A stretch of 24,336 bases of DNA from Micavibrio_C sp964577255. GTDB taxonomy: Bacteria > Pseudomonadota > Alphaproteobacteria > Micavibrionales > Micavibrionaceae. The notes below the pieces were generated by a model. The model saw only the letters and a list, made by a program, of their open reading frames with translations. It did not search any database and was not told where the DNA came from. The first letter of the stretch is position 1. Each line of letters begins with the position of its first letter. Position numbers and translations under genes: made by a program. The stretch spans positions 1 to 24,336 of the forward strand of contig CAZNYM010000027.1 of assembly GCA_964577255.1 (NCBI GenBank). The letters run 5' to 3'. Of the stretch, positions 8,858 through 15,799 are shown in pieces.

Positions 8858-8885
8858 ATTATAAGGGGCGGCGGCGTCTTTACAA
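8858..8885 (-). promoter_or_regulatory. Sigma-70-like promoter directly abutting fliQ
   Basis: The minus strand reads TTGTAA (8880-8885), 16 bases, TATAAT (8858-8863). The -10 box is a perfect consensus match in otherwise GC-rich DNA. It ends 8 bases before the fliQ ATG, so the predicted transcript start falls about on the start codon. It would give fliQ-fliR-flhB and the genes below them a supply independent of the flgB promoter. Confidence 0.6.
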
Positions 8886-8901
8886 TGCCAAAAAGCCGGC
8901 C

Positions 8902-9207
8902 TTAGATCGGCATCCGCATCAATTCCTGATAGGACTGCAGCAGGCGGTCGCGCACCGCCACCACGGTCTGCAGGGTCAGCTCGGCGGCGGTCATGGCCTG
9001 GACCACGTCGGTCAGTTCGGCCTTGCCGCTGACGGCCTGGGCCGACATCTTTTCCCCGCCGCGCAGGGTGTTGATGGCGTCGAGCGCAGCTTTCTTGACC
9101 AGCGCACCGAAGGAATCGCCACCCTCGACCGGCTGGCCGGTGGCGGTTTTGGCGGTCTGGGCGTAAACGCCGGCAGCGGCAGCGGGATTGATTTTATCGA
9201 TAGCCAT
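8902..9207 (-). CDS. fliE: FliE, rod/MS-ring junction protein
   Basis: FliE links the MS ring to the proximal rod and is among the first exported subunits. From the ATG at 9207 it has 101 residues, ending in the typical C-terminal half ELTDVVQAMTAAELTLQTVVAVRDRLLQSYQELMRMPI. I chose 9207 because AGGAG lies 8 bases upstream; an in-frame ATG 30 bases further upstream would overlap the flgC stop and has no such site. It is the third gene of flgB-flgC-fliE. A 52-base gap to fliQ carries the fliQ promoter. Confidence 0.95.
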   Translation of the reverse strand: MAIDKINPAAAAGVYAQTAKTATGQPVEGGDSFGALVKKAALDAINTLRGGEKMSAQAVSGKAELTDVVQAMTAAELTLQTVVAVRDRLLQSYQELMRMPI

Positions 9208-9236
9208 AAAATTTTCTCCTGTCTCCCATTCTACCA

Positions 9237-9653
9237 CTAACGGCGCAGAAGATCGATTGTCTGCATGATCATCGAGCGGCTTTGCTCGATCACGCCCAGA
9301 TTGGCCTCGTAGGAACGTTGGGCTTCGCGCATATCGGTCATTTCGATAATCGTGTTCACATTCGGCATCATGACATAGCCGTTTTCATCCGCCCCGGGAT
9401 GGTCAGGCATGTATTTCACCTGATAGGGGCGCTTGGTGTCGTCTTTGATTCTGGCAACCTCGACCGTATCCATGTCCAGCTGGCGGTCCATGGTATTCCT
9501 GAAGGTGATGGTCTTGCGGGTGTAAGGCTGCGCGCCCGGCGACGGCGCGGCGGTATCCGAATTGGCGATGTTCTCCGAGATGACCCGGATGCGCGTGCTC
9601 TGGGCTTTCATGCCGTGAGAAGAGAGCGTAATCGCATTATAGAGTTCTGACAT
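9237..9653 (-). CDS. flgC: FlgC, proximal rod protein
   Basis: FlgC builds the proximal rod of the flagellar basal body and is exported without a signal peptide. The 138-residue protein has the N-terminal rod motif (YNAITLSSHGMKAQSTRIRVISENIANSDT) and the FlgC-type loop SPGAQPYTRK. It ends in the conserved helix REAQRSYEANLGVIEQSRSMIMQTIDLLR. AAGGA lies 8 bases before the ATG. It is downstream of flgB (36-base gap) and upstream of fliE (29-base gap). Confidence 0.97.
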   Translation of the reverse strand: MSELYNAITLSSHGMKAQSTRIRVISENIANSDTAAPSPGAQPYTRKTITFRNTMDRQLDMDTVEVARIKDDTKRPYQVKYMPDHPGADENGYVMMPNVNTIIEMTDMREAQRSYEANLGVIEQSRSMIMQTIDLLRR

Positions 9654-9689
9654 GGGGTTAGTCCTTGTTGTTCAGAATTTTATTCACTA

Positions 9690-10103
9690 TCAGGCCTGCC
9701 GCCCGAGCGCCGTGCGGATCATGCCGACATTCTTCTGGTAGATTGTTGTAATCAGGCTGTAATCCATTGCGTTGGTTGAAACTTTCATCATCTGCTCTTC
9801 CAGGCTTACTTCGTTGCCCGCGGGCGCGACCTCATAGACCAGCTTGGCCTCGCGCTGCCTGGCTTCGCCGGGCTGCCCCTCGGCCGTCATATGCCCGGGA
9901 CGGCTGGTGTCGATGCGCACACTCAGGCTGTCGCCGGTGATATCGCGCAGTATCGATCCGAAATCGACCTTGCTCAGATCGCGGGGGATGTAGCCGGGCG
10001 TGTCGGCGTTGGCGACATTCTGCGCCAGCACACGCTGGCGCGTATCGAGATACGACATCTTCGCATTCAGGGCTTGGAAAAGAGCCAGATTCTGTGTTGT
10101 CAT
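9690..10103 (-). CDS. flgB: FlgB, proximal rod protein
   Basis: FlgB is the cell-proximal rod subunit. From the ATG at 10103 it has 137 residues: LFQALNAKMSYLDTRQRVLAQNVANADTPGYIPRDLSKVDF is the family N-terminus, and the C-terminal helix MKVSTNAMDYSLITTIYQKNVGMIRTALG closes it. A longer in-frame start at 10169 would run through the sigma-54 promoter and overlap the divergent flhX start, so I reject it. It is the first gene of the minus-strand operon, with a leader of about 40 bases. Confidence 0.95.
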   Translation of the reverse strand: MTTQNLALFQALNAKMSYLDTRQRVLAQNVANADTPGYIPRDLSKVDFGSILRDITGDSLSVRIDTSRPGHMTAEGQPGEARQREAKLVYEVAPAGNEVSLEEQMMKVSTNAMDYSLITTIYQKNVGMIRTALGRQA

Positions 10104-10152
10104 GATCCCGCTGCCTGATAACCCGTTGAAACCCAATTCACCCCCTTGAATT

Positions 10153-10168
10153 TGCAGGAACCGTGCCA
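10153..10168 (-). promoter_or_regulatory. Sigma-54 (RpoN) promoter of flgB-flgC-fliE
   Basis: The minus strand reads TGGCACGGTTCCTGCA. Against the RpoN consensus TGGCACR-N4-TTGCW this differs at one base. The -24 GG (10166-10167) and -12 GC (10154-10155) are exactly 10 bases apart. Transcription should start near 10142, about 39 bases before the flgB ATG. The element touches the flhX start codon (10169) and covers the flhX ribosome-binding site on the other strand. RpoN promoters need an enhancer-binding activator, in this class usually FlbD-like; its site is not identified. Confidence 0.85.
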
Positions 10169-10561
10169 ATGGCTGAACGCAAGGATTTTGGCGAGAACCC
10201 GACCCCGGGAGACCCCCTTAACCCTCTGAATATTAAGAAAAAACAGGCAAAACCTGTGGCCGTTTCCGTGCAGGATGCCCGCACCACGGACGACGTCCCG
10301 GTCATCACCGCCGCCGGGCGGGGAAAAATTGCCGAGCAGATCCTGCAGCTGGCCTACGAGAACAATATCAGCGTCCGCGAGGACGGGCCGCTGGCCGAGA
10401 TCCTGGCGGCGGTCGAGCTCGACAGCCCGATCCCGTCCGAAGCGTTCATGGCAGTGGCAGAGATTCTTTCTTATGTCTATCAGGCAAACGGCCAGCCGAA
10501 CCCCTTTGACGCCGTACTCAGGGATGCTATGCAGAGGCGGTCCCCGCCCGAACAACCCTGA
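10169..10561 (+). CDS. flhX: FlhX: free-standing FlhB C-terminal domain
   Basis: The 130-residue soluble protein matches the cytoplasmic C-terminal domain of FlhB, including that of the FlhB in this window. AGRGKIAEQILQLAYENNISVREDGPLAEILAAVEL aligns with KGADNIALKIREVARENNVTIYENPPLARVLYDTVEI, and IPSEAFMAVAEILSYVYQANG with IPPEHYKAVAEVISFVFRQSG. The self-cleavage site NPTH is absent: the strand after it is kept (KPVAVSV for THFAVAL). Proteins of this kind (FlhX/FhlB) can partly replace the cleaved FlhB fragment in other bacteria. I use the ATG at 10169 because AGGAA lies 8 bases before it; an in-frame GTG at 10163 is only 2 bases from that site. It is the first gene of flhX-helical protein-fliO-fliP, divergent from flgB. 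Confidence 0.9.
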   Translation: MAERKDFGENPTPGDPLNPLNIKKKQAKPVAVSVQDARTTDDVPVITAAGRGKIAEQILQLAYENNISVREDGPLAEILAAVELDSPIPSEAFMAVAEILSYVYQANGQPNPFDAVLRDAMQRRSPPEQP

Positions 10562-10569
10562 AGCCCACC

Positions 10570-10833
10570 ATGAAATCGGTTCAAGACAGCCTGCAGGACA
10601 TGATCCTTCTGATCGAAACAGCCGAGAACGACGTGCGCGACGGCAAGGTCGTGCGCCTTTCCGGGCTTGAAGACGATGTGGCGGCTTTGTGCCGGCGCAT
10701 CGAATCCGGCCCGCGCGCCGAGGCGCGGGCGTGCGAGGAGCTGCTGCTCCAGGTCATCAGCCGCCTTGAGACGCTGGCGCACGAGTTGGAGCTGTTCAAG
10801 GCCCGCCTGAGCGACCGGGGGCGCCTGCACTGA
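10570..10833 (+). CDS. Small all-helical protein between flhX and fliO
   Basis: I do not recognise a named family. The 87-residue protein is predicted to be nearly all helix, with two amphipathic stretches (about 3-23 and 55-80, for example EELLLQVISRLETLAHELELFKARL). No membrane segment, signal peptide or metal motif is seen. Size and helix pattern recall type III chaperones of the FlgN/FliT kind, but that is only a resemblance in shape. It starts 8 bases after flhX and stops 1 base before the fliO ATG, so it is translated as part of the flhX-fliO-fliP unit. Confidence 0.8.
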   Translation: MKSVQDSLQDMILLIETAENDVRDGKVVRLSGLEDDVAALCRRIESGPRAEARACEELLLQVISRLETLAHELELFKARLSDRGRLH

Positions 10834-10834
10834 G

Positions 10835-11146
10835 ATGGAAGTCATCGACGGTCCCCAGATGCTGAAATTCGCGGTCGCGCTTGTGTTCGTGCTGTCGCTG
10901 ATGGGGCTTTTGGGCCTGCTGATGCGGCGGATCAACGGCGGCGCGCTCGCTTCGCCGCTTGGCCGCCGGCGGCTGCGGATCGTCGAAAGCCTGCCGCTCG
11001 ACGGCCGCCGCCGGCTGGTACTGGTCGCCCGCGACAAGACCGAGCATCTCGTAATCCTGGGGACGAATGGCGAAACCGTGGTTGAAACCGGCATCTCCAG
11101 ACCGCAGGATGAGTCATCCGCTTCTCCCTTGAAGGAAACGCCATGA
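10835..11146 (+). CDS. fliO: FliO, export gate assembly protein
   Basis: FliO helps FliP fold and oligomerise in the inner membrane. The 103-residue protein has one membrane segment (about 11-30) followed by the family's small cytoplasmic beta domain, RRLRIVESLPLDGRRRLVLVARDKTEHLVILG. Length is typical for alphaproteobacterial FliO. Its ATG is 1 base after the preceding stop and its TGA overlaps the fliP ATG (ATGA), which indicates translational coupling. Confidence 0.92.
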   Translation: MEVIDGPQMLKFAVALVFVLSLMGLLGLLMRRINGGALASPLGRRRLRIVESLPLDGRRRLVLVARDKTEHLVILGTNGETVVETGISRPQDESSASPLKETP

Positions 11147-11928
11147 CCCGCCGGGCTTGCGCAAAAATGGCCGTCTTTTCGCTTCTGCCTCTTCTGATGG
11201 CCGGGCTTTTCCTGCTCGCTGGGCCGGCGCTGGCGCAAAGCGTCACCATCGATCTGGGCGAAGGCGCTGCGGCCGACGGTACGGTCAGCGGCCGGGTGAT
11301 CCAGCTTCTGATGCTGCTAACGGTGCTGTCGCTGGCGCCGTCGATCCTGATCATGATGACGTCCTTCACGCGGATCATCGTGGTACTATCGTTCCTGCGC
11401 ACCGCGATCGGCATCCAGCAGACGCCGCCCAACACGGTGATGATCTCGCTGGCGCTGTTCCTGACCTTCTTCATCATGGCCCCGACCTTCGAGGACGCCT
11501 ACAAGAACGGCATCACGCCCTATGTGAACGAGGATATCGACGAAGTTGCCGCGTTCGAGCGCACCGTGGCGCCGTTCCGCGTCTTCATGCTCAAGCACAC
11601 GCGACCCGATGACCTCAAGCTGTTCGCCGACCTCAGCCAGAAGGCCCCCTTCGCCGACGAAAAAGCCGTGCCGCTCGAAGTCATCATTCCCGCCTTCATG
11701 ATTTCCGAACTGCGCCGGGCGTTCGAGATCGGCTTCATGCTGTTCCTGCCCTTCTTGATCATCGACATGGTGACGGCCTCGATTCTGATGTCGATGGGTA
11801 TGATGATGCTGCCGCCAGTCACCATTTCCCTGCCCTTCAAGATCATCTTTTTCGTGCTGGTCGACGGGTGGTACCTGGTGGCGGGATCGCTGATCCAGAG
11901 TTTCGGCACCGGGCCGCTGCCCGGCTGA
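11143..11928 (+). CDS. fliP: FliP, flagellar export gate pore protein
   Basis: FliP forms the core of the export pore with FliQ and FliR. The 261-residue protein has a cleavable signal peptide (residues 1-31, ending GPALA). Family hallmarks follow: LSLAPSILIMMTSFTRIIVVLSFLR (about 61-85), QTPPNTVMISLALFLTFFIM (about 92-111), the periplasmic loop, and IIPAFMISELRRAFEIGFMLFLPFLIIDMV. The C-terminal LPPVTISLPFKIIFFVLVDGW is present. It is the last gene of its operon and ends 1 base from the stop of the convergent TPR gene; no hairpin separates them. Confidence 0.98.
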   Translation: MTRRACAKMAVFSLLPLLMAGLFLLAGPALAQSVTIDLGEGAAADGTVSGRVIQLLMLLTVLSLAPSILIMMTSFTRIIVVLSFLRTAIGIQQTPPNTVMISLALFLTFFIMAPTFEDAYKNGITPYVNEDIDEVAAFERTVAPFRVFMLKHTRPDDLKLFADLSQKAPFADEKAVPLEVIIPAFMISELRRAFEIGFMLFLPFLIIDMVTASILMSMGMMMLPPVTISLPFKIIFFVLVDGWYLVAGSLIQSFGTGPLPG

Positions 11929-11929
11929 G

Positions 11930-14900
11930 TTAGCGCTGCGGTTCCGGCGGCGCGGTGGTCGCCTGGTCCTGCGCAGCCTGCTTGTAGCCTTCCAGGAAAT
12001 CCTTGAAGAGATCGACTTCGCCCACGATCGAAGAGATCGTTTCGCGGTCGGCCAGCGTCGAAACTTTGCGCGGGCGCGTCACCACATCGAACAGGCGGCT
12101 GCGGTTGGTTTTTTCCATCGCTGGGCCGTATTTGCTGCGCATGTTGGCCAGCGCCACGCGGTTGCCCGACAGATTGAGCGCCACCACGCGGTTGAGGATG
12201 AGATCGGCCTGCTTCTGGTTGAGAGGCCGGTTGAGATCGAGCCCTTCATCGATGATCAGGTCCTGCAGCGCCTCGGCAGCGTCCTCCCACAGGCCCGCTT
12301 GCCAAGCGATGTCGGCGCGAAGCATGTGTACATCGCTTTCCGGCTGGAACTTGCTCAGTATCTCAAGCGCTTCCTCGGTACGGTTGATTTTCGACAGCGC
12401 GCGGGCCAGCAGCAGGTCGATATCCTTGATCTTCTCCCGCTTGATATCCGGATTGATGGTCGTATCGGTATTATAAATCTCCCGCGCCTTCTCCAGCGTC
12501 TCCATCGCCGGGCGCGGATTCTTGTCGAGCAGGTAAATGGCGGCCAGGCGCAGCGCCACGCGCGCCTTCTCCGCCCCCTGCAGGCGGAAATCGACCTGGT
12601 GCTGCAAAAGCTTGGCGGCGCGGGCCAGCAGGTCGGCCTGCACCAGCCGTTCGGCCAGCTTCTGCACGATCTCGTCGCCCTTTTCGTCGCTGGGCGTCAA
12701 CTCCTTGAATTCCTCGTACAAAGTCACGGCATCGAGTGGCTCGAGCGGCCCCTCGCCCAGCATGATGTTCTCGTAGGTCCGGGTCATATAGGCAGCGATA
12801 TCCTTGCCGATATCGGAGTCGGGCAGCGCCATGGTCGAAGCATCGCGCAGGATCGTCAACCCTTTGAGAAGCTGCCCCTGGTCGATATAATACTTGCCCA
12901 GGTCGTAATTGATCTGCGCCTCGAGCTCGTCGCCGCGCCAGGAATAACGCAGACCCTCCAGGCGGTCGATGGCCTGCTCCTGTGTCAGCTTCTTCTCCTG
13001 GATCTCCAGAACGGTGAGCGCCAGGCCACCGCGAGCGCGGTAAAATTCATCCTTGCCCTCGGCAAGCGGCGTCCACAGTTCGCGCGCACGGGCAAGCTCG
13101 CCCTGCTGGCGCGCCGCTTCGCCCTTGAGGTAATCGAGCCCTGCGAGAGTCCAGGGCTTGAGCGCGGCGCGGTCGACTTCAAGCGCCTCGAGAATCTCGC
13201 CGCCTCTTTCCACGTCGCCACCGCGCAGTGCCACTTCAGCAAGCCGTATACCCATCTTCTCGAGCAGCGGACGCGGATAGGAGACCAGCACCGAAAGGTC
13301 CTGCGGCAGAAACTCATAGGCCTGCTCCCAGTCCTCAAGCCAGGCCAGCACATAGGCTTTCCAATATCCCAACTCGCTGAACTCCTCAAGGCCGGTACGG
13401 CCAAGATCGCCCCAGGCCAGCTCGTACTGTCCCGACAGCGCGTGCGCGGCCGCCATCAGCGCGCCGAATTCCAGATTGTCGCTGATAGGCGGCATCTGTT
13501 CCCGCGCGATTTCAAGATAGCCAAGCGCTTCCTCGGCGCGGTCGTTGGCGATGTTCATCTTGGCGAGCGTCATCAGGTCCTGCACCTGCCCGTCGCTGTC
13601 CTTGCTGAAAGTCGCAGCCTTGAGGATGCGCTCGTTGTCTGCCAGCGCGCCGATCCCCCCCATCATCCAGCGGTCGAAATCGAAAATGCGCTTGATGCCG
13701 CCCGGCAGTGGCGCCTCGGCGACGACGCTGACCTCCTGCACATGCTCGCGCATCAGGCGGCGACTGACGTCCGATTGCGGCGACAGCGCCAGGCCACCCG
13801 GGCGGGTCACTTCCACGCCTTCCCTCGTGACATCGACTTCCAGGTCGTCGGCAACGGGAACAAGGGCCAGGCCCGCGTATGACGGCAGGGTGGAAAAATC
13901 GGCGAAGATCATCCCCGCCCCGGCATAGTAGCCGCCGCGATCCACCGCGGCGACTTTAATCGTGTCCTTCATCACCGGGTCTTTGACGGTAACGACTTCG
14001 GTGGCAGTGGCAAGCGGCCAGAGCACTGTACCGCCGCGCGGCTCTTTTTTCTCGTCGTAGCGGCGCTCGGGCGCGGTGCTTTTATCTTCCTTATCTTTCG
14101 TGGGAATGGCGATCTTCCACACCAGCCCACCGCCATCGGCACGGATGTCGCGCGGCACTTCGCGCGGGATAGGCATGTAAAACGCCGATCCGTTCTCGGC
14201 CTCCGCCATCTTGAAGGGCGGGAACAGCGATTTCTGCGGCCCGTCGACCTTGGGCGGCAGGGTGATGGAGGGCTTGTCCGATACCACCCACAGCATATCG
14301 TCGCGCAGGAAAGCAGCCATGCCGAAGGTTTCGGTCGCGGACCAGGTAATAAGGTGTGTTTCCAGCGCTGGATGTGCCGCCTGCTCCAGCACGGTTTTCT
14401 CGACCGTTTCTGTGGGTGACGCGGCAGGCGCAAGATCAGATACAGGCGCCGGCGCGGGTTCCGGCGCGGCGGCTTTTTCAGGCGCTTTCTCCACGGCTTT
14501 CTTGGGCGGTGTTTCGGTTTTCTTGGGTGCGGGAGCCGCCGTTGCCAGCTTCTGCGGCGCGGCCGCGCCGTAAGCGTCGACCACCAGCTTGTTGCCAACC
14601 ATGAAATGCCGCACTGATACGCCTGCCCCCAGATTGAGCGTGACGATCAGCTGGCCGCCCGCGGGCGCGGGCGACACCGACTCGATTCCGCCGCCCGCGC
14701 GAAAAGCGGACAGATCGAGGGTCGCATTTTCATCGAAGGTCAGTGTAAGTTTTCTTTTGTCGGCGCTTTCCTGCGCTTTGTAGGTAACGCCCTGCGGCCA
14801 GTCGAACACCAGGCGCGTGTATTGATCGTGCGCGCCGCTGCGCACGGCGATCGGCGCGTCCTGCGCCACGGCCGGAAGTGCCGAGATCCAAAGTCCGCTC

Positions 14901-14935
14901 AAAGCGGCCGATGTAAGAAGAAACCTGCGGAGCAT
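11930..14935 (-). CDS. Large exported protein: AMIN-like domain plus TPR array, motor-associated
   Basis: From the ATG at 14935 it has 1001 residues. A signal peptide comes first (MLRRFLLTSAALSGLWISAL, cleavage likely after AVA near residue 24). An AMIN-like beta domain follows (about 29-122, TRLVFDWPQGVTYKAQ and GNKLVVDAYG), then an Ala/Pro/Lys linker (about 124-180). A beta-rich central region extends to about 420, and a long helical TPR array (about 430-930) includes NDRAEEALGYLEIAREQM, RTEEALEILSKF and PRPAMETLEKAREIYN. A GTG 24 bases upstream would put extra residues before the signal peptide. The gene comes after motB and its terminator. Periplasmic TPR proteins such as PflA/PflB in Campylobacter, and MotC in Sinorhizobium, act on stators, so a stator scaffold is a reasonable inference, not shown. 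Confidence 0.9.
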   Translation of the reverse strand: MLRRFLLTSAALSGLWISALPAVAQDAPIAVRSGAHDQYTRLVFDWPQGVTYKAQESADKRKLTLTFDENATLDLSAFRAGGGIESVSPAPAGGQLIVTLNLGAGVSVRHFMVGNKLVVDAYGAAAPQKLATAAPAPKKTETPPKKAVEKAPEKAAAPEPAPAPVSDLAPAASPTETVEKTVLEQAAHPALETHLITWSATETFGMAAFLRDDMLWVVSDKPSITLPPKVDGPQKSLFPPFKMAEAENGSAFYMPIPREVPRDIRADGGGLVWKIAIPTKDKEDKSTAPERRYDEKKEPRGGTVLWPLATATEVVTVKDPVMKDTIKVAAVDRGGYYAGAGMIFADFSTLPSYAGLALVPVADDLEVDVTREGVEVTRPGGLALSPQSDVSRRLMREHVQEVSVVAEAPLPGGIKRIFDFDRWMMGGIGALADNERILKAATFSKDSDGQVQDLMTLAKMNIANDRAEEALGYLEIAREQMPPISDNLEFGALMAAAHALSGQYELAWGDLGRTGLEEFSELGYWKAYVLAWLEDWEQAYEFLPQDLSVLVSYPRPLLEKMGIRLAEVALRGGDVERGGEILEALEVDRAALKPWTLAGLDYLKGEAARQQGELARARELWTPLAEGKDEFYRARGGLALTVLEIQEKKLTQEQAIDRLEGLRYSWRGDELEAQINYDLGKYYIDQGQLLKGLTILRDASTMALPDSDIGKDIAAYMTRTYENIMLGEGPLEPLDAVTLYEEFKELTPSDEKGDEIVQKLAERLVQADLLARAAKLLQHQVDFRLQGAEKARVALRLAAIYLLDKNPRPAMETLEKAREIYNTDTTINPDIKREKIKDIDLLLARALSKINRTEEALEILSKFQPESDVHMLRADIAWQAGLWEDAAEALQDLIIDEGLDLNRPLNQKQADLILNRVVALNLSGNRVALANMRSKYGPAMEKTNRSRLFDVVTRPRKVSTLADRETISSIVGEVDLFKDFLEGYKQAAQDQATTAPPEPQR

Positions 14936-14959
14936 GGGGCGGCCCGATATGAAAGACAC

Positions 14960-14989
14960 AAAAAAGCAGGCGGATTAGCGAAAATCCGC
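14960..14989 (-). terminator. Hairpin with T tract upstream of the AMIN/TPR gene
   Basis: On the minus strand GCGGATT and AATCCGC pair (7 bp, 6-base loop, 14970-14989). CTGC and six T (14960-14965) follow. The gap of four bases before the T tract makes it weaker than the first terminator. It lies only 25 bases before the AMIN/TPR start. It is either a second, back-up terminator or, if a promoter lies at 15000-15005 (TATACT), a leader hairpin. Confidence 0.5.
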
Positions 14990-15009
14990 AAGCCCTTACA
15001 GTATATCGC

Positions 15010-15034
15010 AAAAAAGGGGACAAATCCTCCCCTT
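15010..15034 (-). terminator. Intrinsic terminator after motB
   Basis: On the minus strand AAGGGGA and TCCCCTT form a perfect 7-bp stem with a 7-base loop (15014-15034). The T run covers 15010-15015 and includes the last stem bases. It lies 21 bases past the motB stop and is a standard Rho-independent terminator for the cheY-cheZ-motB transcript. Confidence 0.8.
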
Positions 15035-15055
15035 GAACGGCCGGCGGGATAATCC

Positions 15056-15799
15056 CTAATGGCCGCCCTGCCGGGTAACGATAATGTCAACCCGGCGGGC
15101 CATGTCGCGGCGGCGCGTAGCATCGGCGATCCCCGCCAGATCGTCATAACGCCCTGCGCCGAAGCCGCGAACCCGGATGGGCCGGTCATAACCCACGTTT
15201 TCCAGAATTGCGGCCACATTGACCGCGCGCGCCAGCGACATCTCCCAGACCGTGGCCTTTTCCGCCAAGCCCGGCTCGGCGTGGCCCGCAACCTCGATGC
15301 GGTTTTTGATGCGGCCCAGAGCACCACCCAGGACGTAAAGCGCCTGCGCGCCCTCCTCGCTCACCCGTGCTTTGCCGGGTGGAAACAAAAGATCGGCCGG
15401 CATCGAGATCGCCAGTTCGCCACCCTGAACAATCAGCTGCGTGCCGTGCAACGATTCGTTCTCGACAATCACACCTTCAAGGACTGACTTGATATAGCGT
15501 ACGTCGAGCCCGCGCACGAAACCAAGGCGCGGAATGTTGACACCTTCTTCCGTGCCGCGCTGGCCGGCCGGGCCGTAGAATTTATTGAATTCGCCGCTCA
15601 GAGCCGCCTGCATCTCGGTCCATTCAGGCGTGGACGTTTCCGACATGGCAAACATCAGCACGAAGAACGTCAACAGCAGCCCCATCACATCGGTGAAGGT
15701 GATCAGCCATGTATAGGTCTGCCCATCGCCGGAATCACCCATGCGCCGCGAACGGCGCAGCAGCGGACGGGCCAGTGATGCGGGCTGCTTTGCGCTCAT
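15056..15799 (-). CDS. motB: MotB, stator peptidoglycan-binding subunit
   Basis: MotB and MotA form the ion-driven stator; MotB anchors it to peptidoglycan. The 247-residue protein has a basic N-terminus and a single membrane segment, WLITFTDVMGLLLTFFVLMFAMS (31-53), with the proton-binding Asp37. The OmpA-like domain includes LFPPGKARVSEEG (138-150), IEVAGHAEPG (168-177), SLARAVNVAAIL and RVDIIVTRQGG. Its GHAEP replaces the more usual GHTD. The ATG overlaps the stop of the upstream MotB-like gene (ATGA), so the two are coupled. No motA is in the window, so the partner must be encoded elsewhere. Confidence 0.92.
   Translation of the reverse strand: MSAKQPASLARPLLRRSRRMGDSGDGQTYTWLITFTDVMGLLLTFFVLMFAMSETSTPEWTEMQAALSGEFNKFYGPAGQRGTEEGVNIPRLGFVRGLDVRYIKSVLEGVIVENESLHGTQLIVQGGELAISMPADLLFPPGKARVSEEGAQALYVLGGALGRIKNRIEVAGHAEPGLAEKATVWEMSLARAVNVAAILENVGYDRPIRVRGFGAGRYDDLAGIADATRRRDMARRVDIIVTRQGGH

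Noticed and set aside
8887..8904. GGCCGGCTTTTT after fliE as a terminator
   Set aside because: The stem would be only three base pairs, so the T run is probably chance and readthrough to fliQ is likely.
10104..10169. Longer in-frame start for FlgB
   Set aside because: It would read through the sigma-54 promoter that drives flgB and add residues not seen in FlgB.
10190..10210. NPTP near the start of FlhX, similar to the NPTH self-cleavage motif of FlhB
   Set aside because: It is about 50 residues before the conserved helix, while in FlhB the distance is about 24. The position aligned to NPTH is elsewhere and has no such motif.
12299..13882. Long open frame on the plus strand opposite the AMIN/TPR gene
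   Set aside because: It is Arg/Gln/His-rich with no recognisable family and is antisense to a gene with clear signal peptide and TPR repeats; GC-rich coding DNA often leaves such frames open.
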